A stretch of 64,000 bases of DNA from Aquimarina sp. Aq78. Lineage in GTDB: Bacteria > Bacteroidota > Bacteroidia > Flavobacteriales > Flavobacteriaceae. The stretch covers positions 38,792 through 102,791 of the forward strand of contig NZ_OMKA01000017.1 of assembly GCF_900299525.1 (NCBI RefSeq), written 5' to 3'. Each line of letters starts with the position of its first letter. Positions within the stretch are counted from its first letter, which is position 1. Shown piece by piece: positions 45,101 through 56,001 of this stretch. The translations under genes were made by a program, and so were the position numbers. The notes beneath the pieces are model-generated. The model made no database searches, was not told the DNA's origin, and was given only the letters and a program-made list of their open reading frames with translations.

Positions 45101-48100
45101 CCTAAGTCTCTTTCAAGATTTAAATTTATCTGGTTAATACTTATAGAATCAATACCAAAGGACTCAAAATGTTCTTCAGGATCAATTCGATTCGGATCAA
45201 GTTTAATCTCTTTTCCGATCAGTGTTTTAAGATACTCTTCTGTTTTTTCAAGAAGAATATCAATATCTATTGTATTAGCTTGGATCTGCTTGTTTTTTTC
45301 AACTTTTTTAGCAGTTCGATCAATATAAGTCCTGATTCTTGATGGGAAACCATATAGTGGAATACCCTGAGATACATCAGATAATAGAAATTCTTCTAGA
45401 AATTGTATCCCTTCTTCTATAGATATAGGGCAAAGACCTGTTTCCTTTTGGATCAAAGTAACTTCTTCATCAGAAATACGCATTCCTCCTTCTTCCCAAT
45501 AAGGCCAGTTAACTGCCAGCGTTTTGCCGTAGCGTTTTTGTTCTCTTACCAGAGCTTCCCTATTTTCTGCAAATGAATTGAGGTAATGATTGCCATAGGC
45601 ATAATCGGATTGTCCTATATTACCTAACACACCTGCGATTGAAGAAAACATGATAAAGACATCCAAATTTTCATCTCTCGTAGCTAGGTCTAAATTAATT
45701 GTTCCGTAAATTTTGGGAGCTAATACTTTGTCTATCTCTTCTTTAGATTTCTTGAGAATAAACGAATCCCGGTTAATTCCTGCGCCATGAATCACTCCGT
45801 TGATCTGTGAAAAATTTGTCTTTGCCGTTTTTACAATGGCCTCCACATCTTCTAATTTGGATACATCAGCTTGCAGGTATAAGATTTTAGAGCCATAAGC
45901 TTTAAGTATATCGATTTTTTTCTTTTGTGCTGCTTTAAGGGGGGATCTCCCAAAAAGAATCAAATTACTCTGGTAATTTTTAGCCAGATATTCACTAAAA
46001 ATAAGACCTAACCCACCTAGACCTCCTGATACTATATAAACACCGTTCTGCTTTAATGGTAAACGATCTGTATTCTTTTCAATATTGGTAAATTGAGTTA
46101 GTTCCTTGACATAACGAACATAGGTTTGTTTATCTTTTAGGAATTTATAACGAATTTCATTCTTCCTCCAGTTTTCATCACTGAATTCATCCCTAATAAT
46201 ACGAACCTTTTCTACCATAGCGACTTGCTTACTATCCTTAACCTCAACAATCTTTCCTTTATAGTAAGGATTCTCTAGAGTTAAGGTTTTGAAAAAGCTT
46301 CCTAGTGCAGCATTGTATGGAACAGTTAAATTTGTATTACCCGAGAAAATTGACAAAATCTGAAGCGAGGTTTGATGTTTTTGTTCTATTAAAGCCTTGC
46401 ATAGATTAAACAAGGTATAAATACTATAATTGAGCTGATGAGTTATGTTTTCTTTCTCATCTAAACCATCTGGCTCTAACTCCCGATGAATAATTCGATA
46501 AGGAAGCTGGTCTTTTATGCTAAGGTGTTCTACCAGTTCTTTAAAGTGTTCTTCCTTCTGAAAGTCAATAGTAAAAACAGATGACTCTATTTCTTCAAAA
46601 GCATATCCTGGTTTTAACAAAATATATGAATTCCCTTCTGGATATTGATTTGATTGTTTTTTTAGAGTAAGGAAAAGTTCTTCTGAGGTATCCAGGATTA
46701 GTATGAAACCATTCTCTGGTGATTTTTCTTCAGACACATCAAGATTTTGTTCAACCCATTTAGTGCAGTAATGTAATTTCTTTTTCTCTTCTTCAGATGT
46801 ATCCTCAATATTGTTTCCTTGTATTATCTGTGAATCGACAGGCAGAGAAAATGCAGGTTTAGTAATCCAATATCGCTCTTTAGCAAAAGGATACGTGGGA
46901 AGAGAAATACGCTTTGGGCGAACATTCTGATAGAACAGAGACCAATCAATATCAGCTCCTGATATCCATAGTTTAGCCAATTTTTCCTGATTACGGGCCT
47001 CCATAATCACCTTCAGATAAGCGTTGCCTTCTTCTCCTTCCAATAAGGCAATGGTGTCGGAAGAAGCTTTCTTAATATTTCCATAGTATACACCTTCTAA
47101 CTCATTTGTACCTCTTTTTAATACTGTATGATTTTTTACTTCGTGTATTGATGCCCATTGATCCAGTTTTTCGACAAGTTCATCTATATTAGTAGTTACG
47201 ATCACAAGACGCTCATTCATTGGTGTCCTTCCTACTTGTGAGGTATATACCAACTCCTCTAGTTCAATATCTTTGTTTCTTCTAAGAAAACCTGTCATCT
47301 TCTTGACATACTTCAAAAGTGTATTTTTATCTCTCGAAGAGAGAACAAACGACTGAGGTCCATTGTAGTAAGATTCGGTTTTGTTGTCGTTACTGTTTTT
47401 ATATTCTTCTATAATAAGGTGTGCATTCGAACCTCCCGCACCAAAAGAACTTATACTAGCTCGTCTGGGGTGTTCTTCATAATCTTTCCAGGTTGCTAAT
47501 TCTTGCTGTACATAAAAAGGTGAGTCTTTAAAATTAATATTAGGATTTAATGTAGTTGCATGTAAAGAAGGAACTAGTTTTTTATGTTTCAACTGCAGTA
47601 ATACCTTAGTAACTGCGGCTATTCCTGCTGCCGATTCCAGATGCCCTATGTTTGATTTAACAGAGCCTATCGGACATACTTGTTTTTGTGAAATTGATTC
47701 TCCAAAAGCTTTATTTAATCCGGTAATTTCGATAGGATCTCCCAAAGCTGTACCTGTACCATGAGTTTCAATATATCCCAATGTTGAAGGATCAACTTTG
47801 GCTTTTTTAAGTGATTCCCGAATCAAATCCCCTTGTGCATTAGGGTTTGGTACCGAATACCCATTCGTTTTTCCTCCATGGTTAATTACACTGGATTTCA
47901 CTATACCATATATGTGGTCACCATCTTCGATGGCTTTATCAAGAGATTTGAGCAGAACAGCTCCAACACCTTCACCAGCAACGTATCCATCTCCACCTTC
48001 TCCAAAACTTCTGCACCTGCCATCACTGGCTGCAAAATTACCCTGACTTAGCATGAGATATTTATGAGGATGTATAGATACATTAACCCCTCCGGCAATG

Positions 48101-51100
48101 GCTGCTTCTATTTCACCTTTCCGTATTTCTTCACTAGCCTGATGAATAGCTGTTAAAGATGACGAACACATAGTATCTAAAGCAATACTGGGTCCATGCA
48201 GATCTAAGAAGTAAGAAACTCTATTTGCGATTGATGCATAAGATGAACCTGGAACAACAGCATTACCTGCCAACATAGCTTCTGCCCCATAAAGTTGATA
48301 TTGTCCATACATAACTCCAACATACACACCAACTCGTCCCAGTGTTGAGATATTTTCTTTACTATAGCCAGCATCTTCAATGGTTTGCCATGCAGTTTCG
48401 ACAAAAAGTCGTTCCTGAGGGTCAATTAATTCAGCCTCTTTAGGTGATATATTAAAAAACAACGGATCGAATTTATCGACATCAGAAATAAACCCTCCCC
48501 ATTTACTATAGCTTTTCCCAACTTGATTACGTTTAGGATCAAAAAAACGATCTGTATCCCAACGTCCCTCTGGAATTTGTGTAATACAATCCCGACCATT
48601 TTTCAGGTTTTCCCAAAATTCTTCCATATTCTCTGCCAATGGATATTTACCGCTTAATCCTACAATGGCAACTTCTCTCTGAACGTTGACCTCATTAGTA
48701 AAGAAACGATTACTTGAATACATTGTAGAAGTCGGTGATTGTTTCTTAATTGTATCCTTAGGCAATTCTATCGATGAAGATACTGTTTGTTGAGTCCCTT
48801 CACGTTCCTGAATAATTTGGGGATATGTTTTGGCAAAAAATCCTGCTAAGCTTTTTAAAGTCTGATATTCAAAAAACAAGGTTTTAGAAAGAGAGCCAAA
48901 AGTTTTTTCAAGTATATTGGTCAATCTCATAGCGAGTATAGAATCAATACCATAATTCTCTAGTGGTGCTTTTGGATCAAGTTCATGAGTCTTAATTTTT
49001 AAAACCTCTGCAAACAGTTTTCGAAGATAGCTTATGGTTTTATCTAAAAGGATATTTGAATCTACTATAGAAGCTTGTGAGGACTCTTTGTTCTTTATAG
49101 TTGTAACTTCTAGTCTATGTTCTACCTTATGAGCTTGATTAGAAAGTAAGATTGAGCGCATTTTCTGAACATTTCCTTCCATAACCAAAACTTGATTATC
49201 CTGTAAGGTCATACTTCTATATAATGCCTTGATACCAGATGAAGTTTGCATAGGAGATATTCCCGTTGCTTGCTGGAGCATTTCAATATTTTTCTGAGTA
49301 ATACTCAGGTTTCCGCCTTCCCACAAAGGCCAATTGATAGAAAGGGTATGTCCATGTCTTAATTTTTGATCTGCCAATTGGTTACGGTAACTCGCAAATT
49401 GGTCCATAAAGGCATTAGCTGTTGCATAATCCGACTGTCCCAGATTACCCATCGCACCTGATAGTGATGAAAACAATACTAAGAAATCAAGATTAATATT
49501 TTTACTAGCCAGATCTAAATTGTACGTTCCGGTAACTTTGGGTGCTAACACTTTAGTAAATTCGGCACTGGTTTTCTTCAGAATAAAGTTATCTGATATC
49601 ATACCGGCACTATGAATTATACCATTAAGTTTTCCATTTTTCTTTTCAATAGTAGCTATAAGTTTTTCTACTTGATTCAGATCATTAAGATCTAGCTGTT
49701 GATATTCAACCTGACCAGTACCCGAGTTCAGTTCATTTAAAATTATCTGCTTTTCTTCTATCAGTTCAGAGCGCCCGGTTACTATAACCTTTGCCTCTTT
49801 GGCTTGTTGTAAAATTTCCTTGGCAAACAAAACTCCCAAAGCACCAAGACCTCCCGTAATCAAGTAAACGCCTTGATTTTTGAATACAGGTTTAGTATTC
49901 TCCTGATTTGCTTTTACTTCGTTCCATTGTAAAATATATGAAGTGCTATTTTCATATTTTATAATAGATTTTTCTGGTAGAGTTGCTGCTTTCTGTAGTT
50001 GACCTACCAGTTCTTTTGTATGTATACTTGATTTTGTGAGGATAATTTGACCGGTTAGCATTGGATTTTCCAGAGCTGCAGTTTTTAGTAATCCTGATAA
50101 TCCTGAAAAAAGTACCTGTTCCTTGTTATCGGCAACTACAATTTGGATAAGAACCTTTCCTTTGGGTTTATTCTTTATTATTTTCTGAACATGTTCAAAA
50201 CAAGTCAATGCATAATTGTTATAACGTTCTGCTATATTTTTTTGTGAGGCTTCAAGTTGTATACAATGGCTATTGTGAATTAATGTTTCAAGCTGACTTG
50301 CTTCTGCACCAGATATTTCACACAAAATAACATGTTTCTCATCAAATTTAGCTTCGGTAGTTTCTGATATATGAGCTATTTCACAGCTCTTCCATAAAGG
50401 TTTAGCCATTAAAGTGCCTATATCCTTATTTTTTAAACCAATGGTGTCTTCCTTTAATTGCCTGGAAGATAATCCTTTCATTTGTACACATACATTCCCC
50501 TCTTGATCACATATATCAATATCTAGTTTGGTAATAGCATCGGTAGGCAGACTTCCTTCTGAGTAACGAACCCAAGCAAACATGTGTTCTGTAACAGCAG
50601 ATAGTATTCGTATAGTCTCCAAAGCAAAGGGTACAGAAGGTTGTGAAGGAATCGTAGTTAAATCATCTATCAAACCAAAAGCAGCTTGTAAACCACTATC
50701 CATCAAACTCGGATGCAACAAATAGTCTTTTTGGTTTGCTTTAACAACTGATGGCAAACTCAATTGTGCCAAGAGCTGTTTTTCTCCTTGATAAACCTTA
50801 GTGATCCCTTGATAGGCAGAACCATAAACAAGCCCTATAGATTTAAATATTGAATATAAGGTAGCTGCTTCTATGCTGCCTCTATTCATTTGTCCTTTGA
50901 GTTGCTCTATATTTAATTTTTCAGGCAAAAGATAAGTGCTATACTTAGCTATTCCCTGACAGTGAACAATTTCCTCCTCATTATTCTTACTATAAATTTC
51001 ATAATCAATCTGGTTTTCACCTTTAATAAACAAAGCTATTTCTACCTGCTTATCTTTCTCTACCACGAGTGGTTGAGCCCATGCGGTGTTATGAAGTTCC

Positions 51101-54100
51101 AGAATACCTGATCTTGTTTTAACAGGAGTGGCTTTCTCTATTGCCACCCGTGCCATTTCAAGGTAAGCTACTGCTGGTAATACTTTGCTTATCTCATCTT
51201 CTTTAATTTTCACCTGATGATCTGCAAGAAAAAACTCTTCGCCACTAAAGATAGAGCTATAACTCTGTTTGCTAAGGTCTGAAGTATTACTATGTAGTAA
51301 AGGATGCAATATCGATGTGATTTTTCCATCAACCGTACTTTGATTATTCATTTTTACATCGATCCAATACTTATCCTTAGAAAAAGGGTATACAGGTAAA
51401 CTTATACGTTTAGGTTTATTCTCTCCATAGAATTTATTCCAATCCAAGTTTAAGCCTTTAACCCACAAATCCAGAAGTTTAGATAATTTCCTCCTAGCTA
51501 TCCATTTATCAACAGTTTGCTCAAAATCTACATCTGCATTAAATACCAATAAAGTGTCTTTATCCTTGTTTGTATACTCCTGATATGTATCTTCAATATC
51601 CTTTTCACCATTGATATATGCTTCAAGCTTTTGGATCAAATCATCAACTGAACTTACCATAAAGCCAAGTCGCATATCCATTGTTTCTCTTCCTACCTGT
51701 AGCGTGTATGCCATTTCGGTAAGATCAACCGATTCAATAGCCTGATCTTGTTTTTTTGTTTTTTCCTTCTGAAGGAAATCGAGAAGATCAAGAGCTTTTT
51801 GTTTAAGTTGATCTGGTGTTCTAGCTGATAAAGGAATGATAGTTTTTGAATCCGAATCAGTAGAAATTCTGGATTGACTTACCTTTTCGGGTGCTACATA
51901 TTCCTGAACAATAATATGTGCATTTGCCCCTCCAGCACCAAAAGATGAAACGCCAGCTATCCGAGGTTGTGGGATACCATCAATTATGGGTTGTTCCCAT
52001 GCTTTTAATGTTTGGTTGACAATAAACGGGGTCTTCTCAAAATCTATATTAGGGTTTAAGTTTTTTGAATGCAGAGATGGAACTATTTCTCTGTGTTTTA
52101 ATTGTAGCAATACTTTGGTTAGTCCTGCAATACCAGCGGCCGACTCACAATGACCTATATTGGATTTAGCAGAGCCCAGTAAACAAAATCCTGTATCTGA
52201 TGTGCTTTGTTTAAATGCCTTATTTAAGGCTGATATTTCAATAGGATCGCCTAGTTTAGTTCCTGTTCCGTGTGCTTCAATATAACTTATATGTCTAGGA
52301 TCTGTCTCTGTTTCTTTTAATATATTACTAATAAGATTAGATTGTGCCTTTGGATTAGGCACACTATAACCATTAGTTTTACCTCCATGATTAAGAGTAC
52401 TACCTTTAATAATGCCGTAGATATGATCTCCATCTCTTTCCGCTTCAGATAATCTTTTCAATACAACCACACCTACACCTTCACCCGGGATATAGCCTTC
52501 GCCTCCTTCTCCAAAGCTTTGGCAATGTCCATCACTTGAAATATATTGCCCAGCACTGATTACCATATATTTGTTGGGATGAATACTAACATTGACCCCT
52601 CCTGCAATTCCCAAACTGGTTCGCCCTTGTTTTAAATCCTGACATGCTAAATGAATAGCCGTTAAGGATGAGGAACACATAGAATCGACTGTCATACTAG
52701 GTCCATGAAGATCTAACATATAAGAGACTCTGTTTGCTATACTGGCATAACTCCCGGGAACTCCAATTCGTTGCCCTCTCTTACTGGCTTCAATACCATA
52801 AAGTTGATATTCACTGTACATAACTCCAGCATATACACCGACTTGTCCTGCCTGTCCAAATTTGTGCGGTATTTGTAGACCAGCTTTAGAGTAGCCTGAA
52901 TCTTCTATAGCCATCCATGCATGTTGTAAAAACAAACGTTCTTGGGGATCCAGTATCTCTGCTTCTAGAGGTGAAATATTAAAAAATAAAGGGTCAAATT
53001 CGTCAACACCATCAATAAATCCTCCCCATTTGCTATAATGATACCCGCTTTTATTACGATCTGGACTATAATATTCATGCCAGTCCCAACGATTCTTTGG
53101 TACTTCAGTAATACAGTCTTTACCATCGCGTAAGTTATTCCAGTACGCTTCAATATTAGTTGCTTTTGGATAGCGACCACTCAAACCGATAATCGCAATA
53201 GTATCTGTATCGATATTATTTTTTTTATCTACAGAAACCTCAATCTTCCTTTGACGTCTAATGGTTCTGAAATGAGCTTGTTCTGATTGAGTTTTAACAG
53301 GTGAGGGGATGGAAATATCTCTATTTTTCGAACTATCTTTTTCTAATGAAGAAGCAAAGAGTGTAGTCAGTTTCTTCGAATATGATTTTATAAAGTAATC
53401 TGTAAGCTCTTGAATAGTTTGATATTCAAAAAAGAGTGTTTTTGGCAGAGAACCAAAAGTTTTTTCTAATTGATTGGTTAGGTTCATTGCCAGAATAGAA
53501 TCTATACCATATTTTTCTAAAGGAGCAAGTGGATCAATCTTATGAGATGGAAGCTTGAACAATTCAGAAAGTTGTTTTTTGATATAATTCTGGGTTTTCT
53601 CTTCCAGGTTTCCTTTATCTATTTCAACAACTGATTCTTTTTTCTCCCGGGTAATACTATCTGAAGATGGCGTTTCAGAAGTGTTATTAGTAAATAATAC
53701 CTGATTTAATTGGTTTAAATCACCTTCTGCAACAAGTAATTGGTCATGAGCTAGTTGTAAACTTCTATGAAATGCATGTACTCCTGTCTCTGTACTCATT
53801 GGGTACATACCCGTACTCTGCAGTAACATTTCCTGTTTCAACTGATCGATTTTCATCCCTCCTTCTTGCCATAAAGGCCAGTTAACAGCTATAGTTTTCC
53901 CTAATCTTTGTTTAATCGCAACCAATTGATTACGATAAACGGCAAACTGGTCCATAAAACTATTGGCTGTTGCATAATCAGCCTGACCACTATTTCCGGT
54001 TATAGACGAGATTGATGAGAATAAAACTAAAAAATCAAGATCAATATTTTTACTAGCTTCATCCAGATTATACGTCCCCAAAACTTTAGGATCAAGAACT

Positions 54101-56001
54101 TTACTAAACTCTTCAGGTGTTTTCTTGAGAATAAAGTTATCCGAAACCATTCCAGCACTGTGAATGATACCATGAACACCTTTATGCTCTTTTTTTATTG
54201 AAACAATGATCTGTTTCACTTTATCATAATCTGTGACATCTAATTGCTTATAAGTGAGTTGACCAACCTTACCACCTATTTCATCAATAAGGGTTTGTTT
54301 TTCTTCTGTAAGCTTTGATCTTCCCGTCAAAATGATTTTGGCATTCAGGGTTTGTTTCAAAATTTCCTTCGCAAACACTATACCCAGATTTCCCAGTCCT
54401 GCCGTAATGAGATAGACACCATTATCCTTAAAAACAATTCTGGGTTTATTAGGTATTACTGGTATTTCTTTCCAACCCAAAACATGTCGTGTACCTTGTT
54501 CATATTTTATAATCGTATCCTGTGTTTTGTTTTGATTTTCCTGAAGTTGCGCTGTCAGTTCTTTTATCGTTATATCTGGGTAAGTAACAATAACCTGACC
54601 CGTTAACTGAGGGTTTTCAAGGGTAGCGGTTTTAATCAATGCAGAAAGACCTGTAAATATAGATTGTTCACTATTATTGGTTGTAACAATTTGGATAAAC
54701 ACTTTATCCTGAGGTTTATCATTTAGTATAGCATGGATCTGTTCAAAGCAAATTCGCGCATAGTCACTAAATCGCTCCGCTATATTTTTTTGCTGAGTAT
54801 TTTGTAAATGCATCACTTTACTGGAAGCAAGAAGAGATTCCAATTGTTTTGTATTTACCTGGGGAATTTCACATAGAAAAACATATCGTTGTTTCAATAC
54901 ATCTATTCCATTTTCGCTGAAAGGCTTTATATCTTTTGTCACTTGCCAAACAGGGGCAGCAAACAACACTCCTTTTTCTGTTACAGTGGTTTCTCTGGTC
55001 ACCGAATCTTCATTAAGTAATCGTGAAGAAAATCCTCTCATTTGTATGACAACCACACCTTCCTGATTACACAAATCTATATCTAGCTTGGTAACTTTAT
55101 CGGTAGGTTTATTTCCTTTTGCATATCTAACCCAAGCAAACATTTCTTTAGTACAACTCGAAAAAACCTTTAATGACTCCAGAGCAAATGGTAATGATGG
55201 CTTACTGGGTATTTGGTCTAAACTACCAAATAAACCAATAGCAGACTGCAACGCACTATCCATCAAACCAGGATGTAAAGTATACTCATCAAGGTCTGAT
55301 CCAATACCCTTATGTAAGTTTAATTCTGCCAGTAATTGTCCTTCACCTTGAAATATCGTTTTTATACCCTGATAAGTAGCTCCGTAATTTAGACCTAATT
55401 TGGAATACGCTGCATAGATAGACTTTGACTCTATCTTTCCCTGTTGCATTTCTATTTTGAGTTTATCAATGTCGAGTTGTACAGACTTTGAATTATTGAT
55501 ATAGACAGCTTGACCTTGGCAATGAATCGTTTCTTTGATACCATTTTCTGTTTCTAGTTCGCTGCTATAAATTTCGTAATTTATCTGTCCATTACTTATT
55601 TCAGTTTCATCAGCAAATAAAGCAATAGTGATCTCTTTAGATTCCTGAACTATAATCGGTTGAGCCCATATAATATTACGTAATTCAACAATTGATTCTT
55701 CCTGAAGGGATAAGGCTTTTCTAAAGGCCATTCGAGCCATTTCCAAATAAGCAACTCCAGGTAAAACCTTTTGTCCTTTTACCTCATGATCTTTCAGAAA
55801 AAACTCCTCCCCATTAAATGTTGTACTAAAACTTTGCTGACTTAAATCGGATGTATTCTTGTGTAACAAGGGATGTATAACATCTCTGTTAGTATGGGTT
55901 ACTGCACGGTGACTAAATTGTTTAATAAGATCTAGAGCATTTGCTTTTGAAAGTCTCTTGCTCTTCAATTCTAAAACTACATATTCTATGAAATCAATCA
56001 T
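42109..56001 (-). CDS. Trans-AT polyketide synthase, 4630 residues
   Basis: Domains by approximate residue: docking helices 1-35; DH1 43-330 (His71 in DHEVKGQKVLP, HPGLMDSALQ; looks active); KR1 520-760 (LFSSISS, DYATANSF); ACP1 with Ser835 (GIDSILAM); KS1 930-1360 (Cys1109 in DSMCSSS, EAHGTGT, NIGHCES); DH2 1560-1850 (His near 1593, but the Gly of HxxxGxxxxP is lost and five residues are inserted); KR2 2040-2280; ACP2 near 2352; KS2 2440-2860 (Cys2612); KR3 3315-3555 with no DH before it (DYAYGN); ACP3 near 3615; KS3 3715-4145 (Cys3890, DTACSSSS); DH3 4320-4610 (His and Pro kept, Gly replaced by Lys; HPCIVDGALQ). There are no AT domains, so malonyl comes from the discrete acyltransferase. 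The protein ends in a KS-DH half module without ACP or thioesterase. Its N-terminal DH continues the module begun by the last KS of the upstream synthase. Confidence 0.95.
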   Translation of the reverse strand: MIDFIEYVVLELKSKRLSKANALDLIKQFSHRAVTHTNRDVIHPLLHKNTSDLSQQSFSTTFNGEEFFLKDHEVKGQKVLPGVAYLEMARMAFRKALSLQEESIVELRNIIWAQPIIVQESKEITIALFADETEISNGQINYEIYSSELETENGIKETIHCQGQAVYINNSKSVQLDIDKLKIEMQQGKIESKSIYAAYSKLGLNYGATYQGIKTIFQGEGQLLAELNLHKGIGSDLDEYTLHPGLMDSALQSAIGLFGSLDQIPSKPSLPFALESLKVFSSCTKEMFAWVRYAKGNKPTDKVTKLDIDLCNQEGVVVIQMRGFSSRLLNEDSVTRETTVTEKGVLFAAPVWQVTKDIKPFSENGIDVLKQRYVFLCEIPQVNTKQLESLLASSKVMHLQNTQQKNIAERFSDYARICFEQIHAILNDKPQDKVFIQIVTTNNSEQSIFTGLSALIKTATLENPQLTGQVIVTYPDITIKELTAQLQENQNKTQDTIIKYEQGTRHVLGWKEIPVIPNKPRIVFKDNGVYLITAGLGNLGIVFAKEILKQTLNAKIILTGRSKLTEEKQTLIDEIGGKVGQLTYKQLDVTDYDKVKQIIVSIKKEHKGVHGIIHSAGMVSDNFILKKTPEEFSKVLDPKVLGTYNLDEASKNIDLDFLVLFSSISSITGNSGQADYATANSFMDQFAVYRNQLVAIKQRLGKTIAVNWPLWQEGGMKIDQLKQEMLLQSTGMYPMSTETGVHAFHRSLQLAHDQLLVAEGDLNQLNQVLFTNNTSETPSSDSITREKKESVVEIDKGNLEEKTQNYIKKQLSELFKLPSHKIDPLAPLEKYGIDSILAMNLTNQLEKTFGSLPKTLFFEYQTIQELTDYFIKSYSKKLTTLFASSLEKDSSKNRDISIPSPVKTQSEQAHFRTIRRQRKIEVSVDKKNNIDTDTIAIIGLSGRYPKATNIEAYWNNLRDGKDCITEVPKNRWDWHEYYSPDRNKSGYHYSKWGGFIDGVDEFDPLFFNISPLEAEILDPQERLFLQHAWMAIEDSGYSKAGLQIPHKFGQAGQVGVYAGVMYSEYQLYGIEASKRGQRIGVPGSYASIANRVSYMLDLHGPSMTVDSMCSSSLTAIHLACQDLKQGRTSLGIAGGVNVSIHPNKYMVISAGQYISSDGHCQSFGEGGEGYIPGEGVGVVVLKRLSEAERDGDHIYGIIKGSTLNHGGKTNGYSVPNPKAQSNLISNILKETETDPRHISYIEAHGTGTKLGDPIEISALNKAFKQSTSDTGFCLLGSAKSNIGHCESAAGIAGLTKVLLQLKHREIVPSLHSKNLNPNIDFEKTPFIVNQTLKAWEQPIIDGIPQPRIAGVSSFGAGGANAHIIVQEYVAPEKVSQSRISTDSDSKTIIPLSARTPDQLKQKALDLLDFLQKEKTKKQDQAIESVDLTEMAYTLQVGRETMDMRLGFMVSSVDDLIQKLEAYINGEKDIEDTYQEYTNKDKDTLLVFNADVDFEQTVDKWIARRKLSKLLDLWVKGLNLDWNKFYGENKPKRISLPVYPFSKDKYWIDVKMNNQSTVDGKITSILHPLLHSNTSDLSKQSYSSIFSGEEFFLADHQVKIKEDEISKVLPAVAYLEMARVAIEKATPVKTRSGILELHNTAWAQPLVVEKDKQVEIALFIKGENQIDYEIYSKNNEEEIVHCQGIAKYSTYLLPEKLNIEQLKGQMNRGSIEAATLYSIFKSIGLVYGSAYQGITKVYQGEKQLLAQLSLPSVVKANQKDYLLHPSLMDSGLQAAFGLIDDLTTIPSQPSVPFALETIRILSAVTEHMFAWVRYSEGSLPTDAITKLDIDICDQEGNVCVQMKGLSSRQLKEDTIGLKNKDIGTLMAKPLWKSCEIAHISETTEAKFDEKHVILCEISGAEASQLETLIHNSHCIQLEASQKNIAERYNNYALTCFEHVQKIIKNKPKGKVLIQIVVADNKEQVLFSGLSGLLKTAALENPMLTGQIILTKSSIHTKELVGQLQKAATLPEKSIIKYENSTSYILQWNEVKANQENTKPVFKNQGVYLITGGLGALGVLFAKEILQQAKEAKVIVTGRSELIEEKQIILNELNSGTGQVEYQQLDLNDLNQVEKLIATIEKKNGKLNGIIHSAGMISDNFILKKTSAEFTKVLAPKVTGTYNLDLASKNINLDFLVLFSSLSGAMGNLGQSDYATANAFMDQFASYRNQLADQKLRHGHTLSINWPLWEGGNLSITQKNIEMLQQATGISPMQTSSGIKALYRSMTLQDNQVLVMEGNVQKMRSILLSNQAHKVEHRLEVTTIKNKESSQASIVDSNILLDKTISYLRKLFAEVLKIKTHELDPKAPLENYGIDSILAMRLTNILEKTFGSLSKTLFFEYQTLKSLAGFFAKTYPQIIQEREGTQQTVSSSIELPKDTIKKQSPTSTMYSSNRFFTNEVNVQREVAIVGLSGKYPLAENMEEFWENLKNGRDCITQIPEGRWDTDRFFDPKRNQVGKSYSKWGGFISDVDKFDPLFFNISPKEAELIDPQERLFVETAWQTIEDAGYSKENISTLGRVGVYVGVMYGQYQLYGAEAMLAGNAVVPGSSYASIANRVSYFLDLHGPSIALDTMCSSSLTAIHQASEEIRKGEIEAAIAGGVNVSIHPHKYLMLSQGNFAASDGRCRSFGEGGDGYVAGEGVGAVLLKSLDKAIEDGDHIYGIVKSSVINHGGKTNGYSVPNPNAQGDLIRESLKKAKVDPSTLGYIETHGTGTALGDPIEITGLNKAFGESISQKQVCPIGSVKSNIGHLESAAGIAAVTKVLLQLKHKKLVPSLHATTLNPNINFKDSPFYVQQELATWKDYEEHPRRASISSFGAGGSNAHLIIEEYKNSNDNKTESYYNGPQSFVLSSRDKNTLLKYVKKMTGFLRRNKDIELEELVYTSQVGRTPMNERLVIVTTNIDELVEKLDQWASIHEVKNHTVLKRGTNELEGVYYGNIKKASSDTIALLEGEEGNAYLKVIMEARNQEKLAKLWISGADIDWSLFYQNVRPKRISLPTYPFAKERYWITKPAFSLPVDSQIIQGNNIEDTSEEEKKKLHYCTKWVEQNLDVSEEKSPENGFILILDTSEELFLTLKKQSNQYPEGNSYILLKPGYAFEEIESSVFTIDFQKEEHFKELVEHLSIKDQLPYRIIHRELEPDGLDEKENITHQLNYSIYTLFNLCKALIEQKHQTSLQILSIFSGNTNLTVPYNAALGSFFKTLTLENPYYKGKIVEVKDSKQVAMVEKVRIIRDEFSDENWRKNEIRYKFLKDKQTYVRYVKELTQFTNIEKNTDRLPLKQNGVYIVSGGLGGLGLIFSEYLAKNYQSNLILFGRSPLKAAQKKKIDILKAYGSKILYLQADVSKLEDVEAIVKTAKTNFSQINGVIHGAGINRDSFILKKSKEEIDKVLAPKIYGTINLDLATRDENLDVFIMFSSIAGVLGNIGQSDYAYGNHYLNSFAENREALVREQKRYGKTLAVNWPYWEEGGMRISDEEVTLIQKETGLCPISIEEGIQFLEEFLLSDVSQGIPLYGFPSRIRTYIDRTAKKVEKNKQIQANTIDIDILLEKTEEYLKTLIGKEIKLDPNRIDPEEHFESFGIDSISINQINLNLERDLGDLPKTLFYEYSTIGELAAYLIQEEQETLIQFLNIEGLINLSSNQIKPQYETEIQREPVRESKQQIKDAIDEPTTYQDSESIAIIGVHGSYPQSENLDSYWESLKQGKDLTDLVPKSRWDFEEFYDGDPEKAAEGKIYGKWGGFISDVDKFDPHFFNITPEEARIMDPQERLFLQSVWATIEDAGYTKDSLKKRYPKAKSANVGVFVGVTTNTYNLLASEEWSKGNTVPSAHPWSIANRISYLFDFNGPSMPVDTACSSSSVAIHLACESLKKQECQVAVAGGVNLYLHPSKYHSLCKNRMISLGGKCHSYGKGDDGFVPGEGVGSVLLKPLSKAIEDGDHIYGVLAGSAFDHSGRSNGYSAPNPNAQANLIEHTLQKAQIHPETISYIEGHGTGTQLGDSLEIVALTNAFQKQTVKKQVTAIGSVKSNIGHPESAAGIAGVAKVLLQMKYQQLVPTINSDEINPNINFKESPFYLQHQLTSWESPSGNPRRALINSFGAGGVNACLILEEYRNVKAEEVHSKEGPHLIIFSAKNDERLKEYSNRLLNYIEKEKQVNLADLSFTLQVGREVMSERLAIVASNREELIIRLKDWEQQNESDHIFRGKPNPKRGRKKILNNEEELRSLFEAGDLGKLAQLWVTGVEMDWERLYTRDKPNRISLPTYPFAKERYWVSDRVIEEKRTVTKPIGAQLHPLISYNSSTLREVRFSSWLSDREFYASDHKVNKEKIFPGSGFIEIANISGNLAGEQKVSKIKDIVWAHPLSFKKGSQFINTSLKPNGIGTEFKITSLDDENEQIIHSEGKLFFQNGNKHSADTENISIQKLKEQCSEPQNGSYYYNIFNQVGFNYGLAFKTIQEFYINESFALSRLKLTDHLLIDSDRFILHPCIVDGALQTVAGLIGQMESATPHVPFAIDEIEIFRSLPHTCYAYVEHVEEEVRSPASIKKFNIKIINEAGDVLVRIKNFYVRAFNKVDTDQDNLHTDQVIESNSMAFEVSS

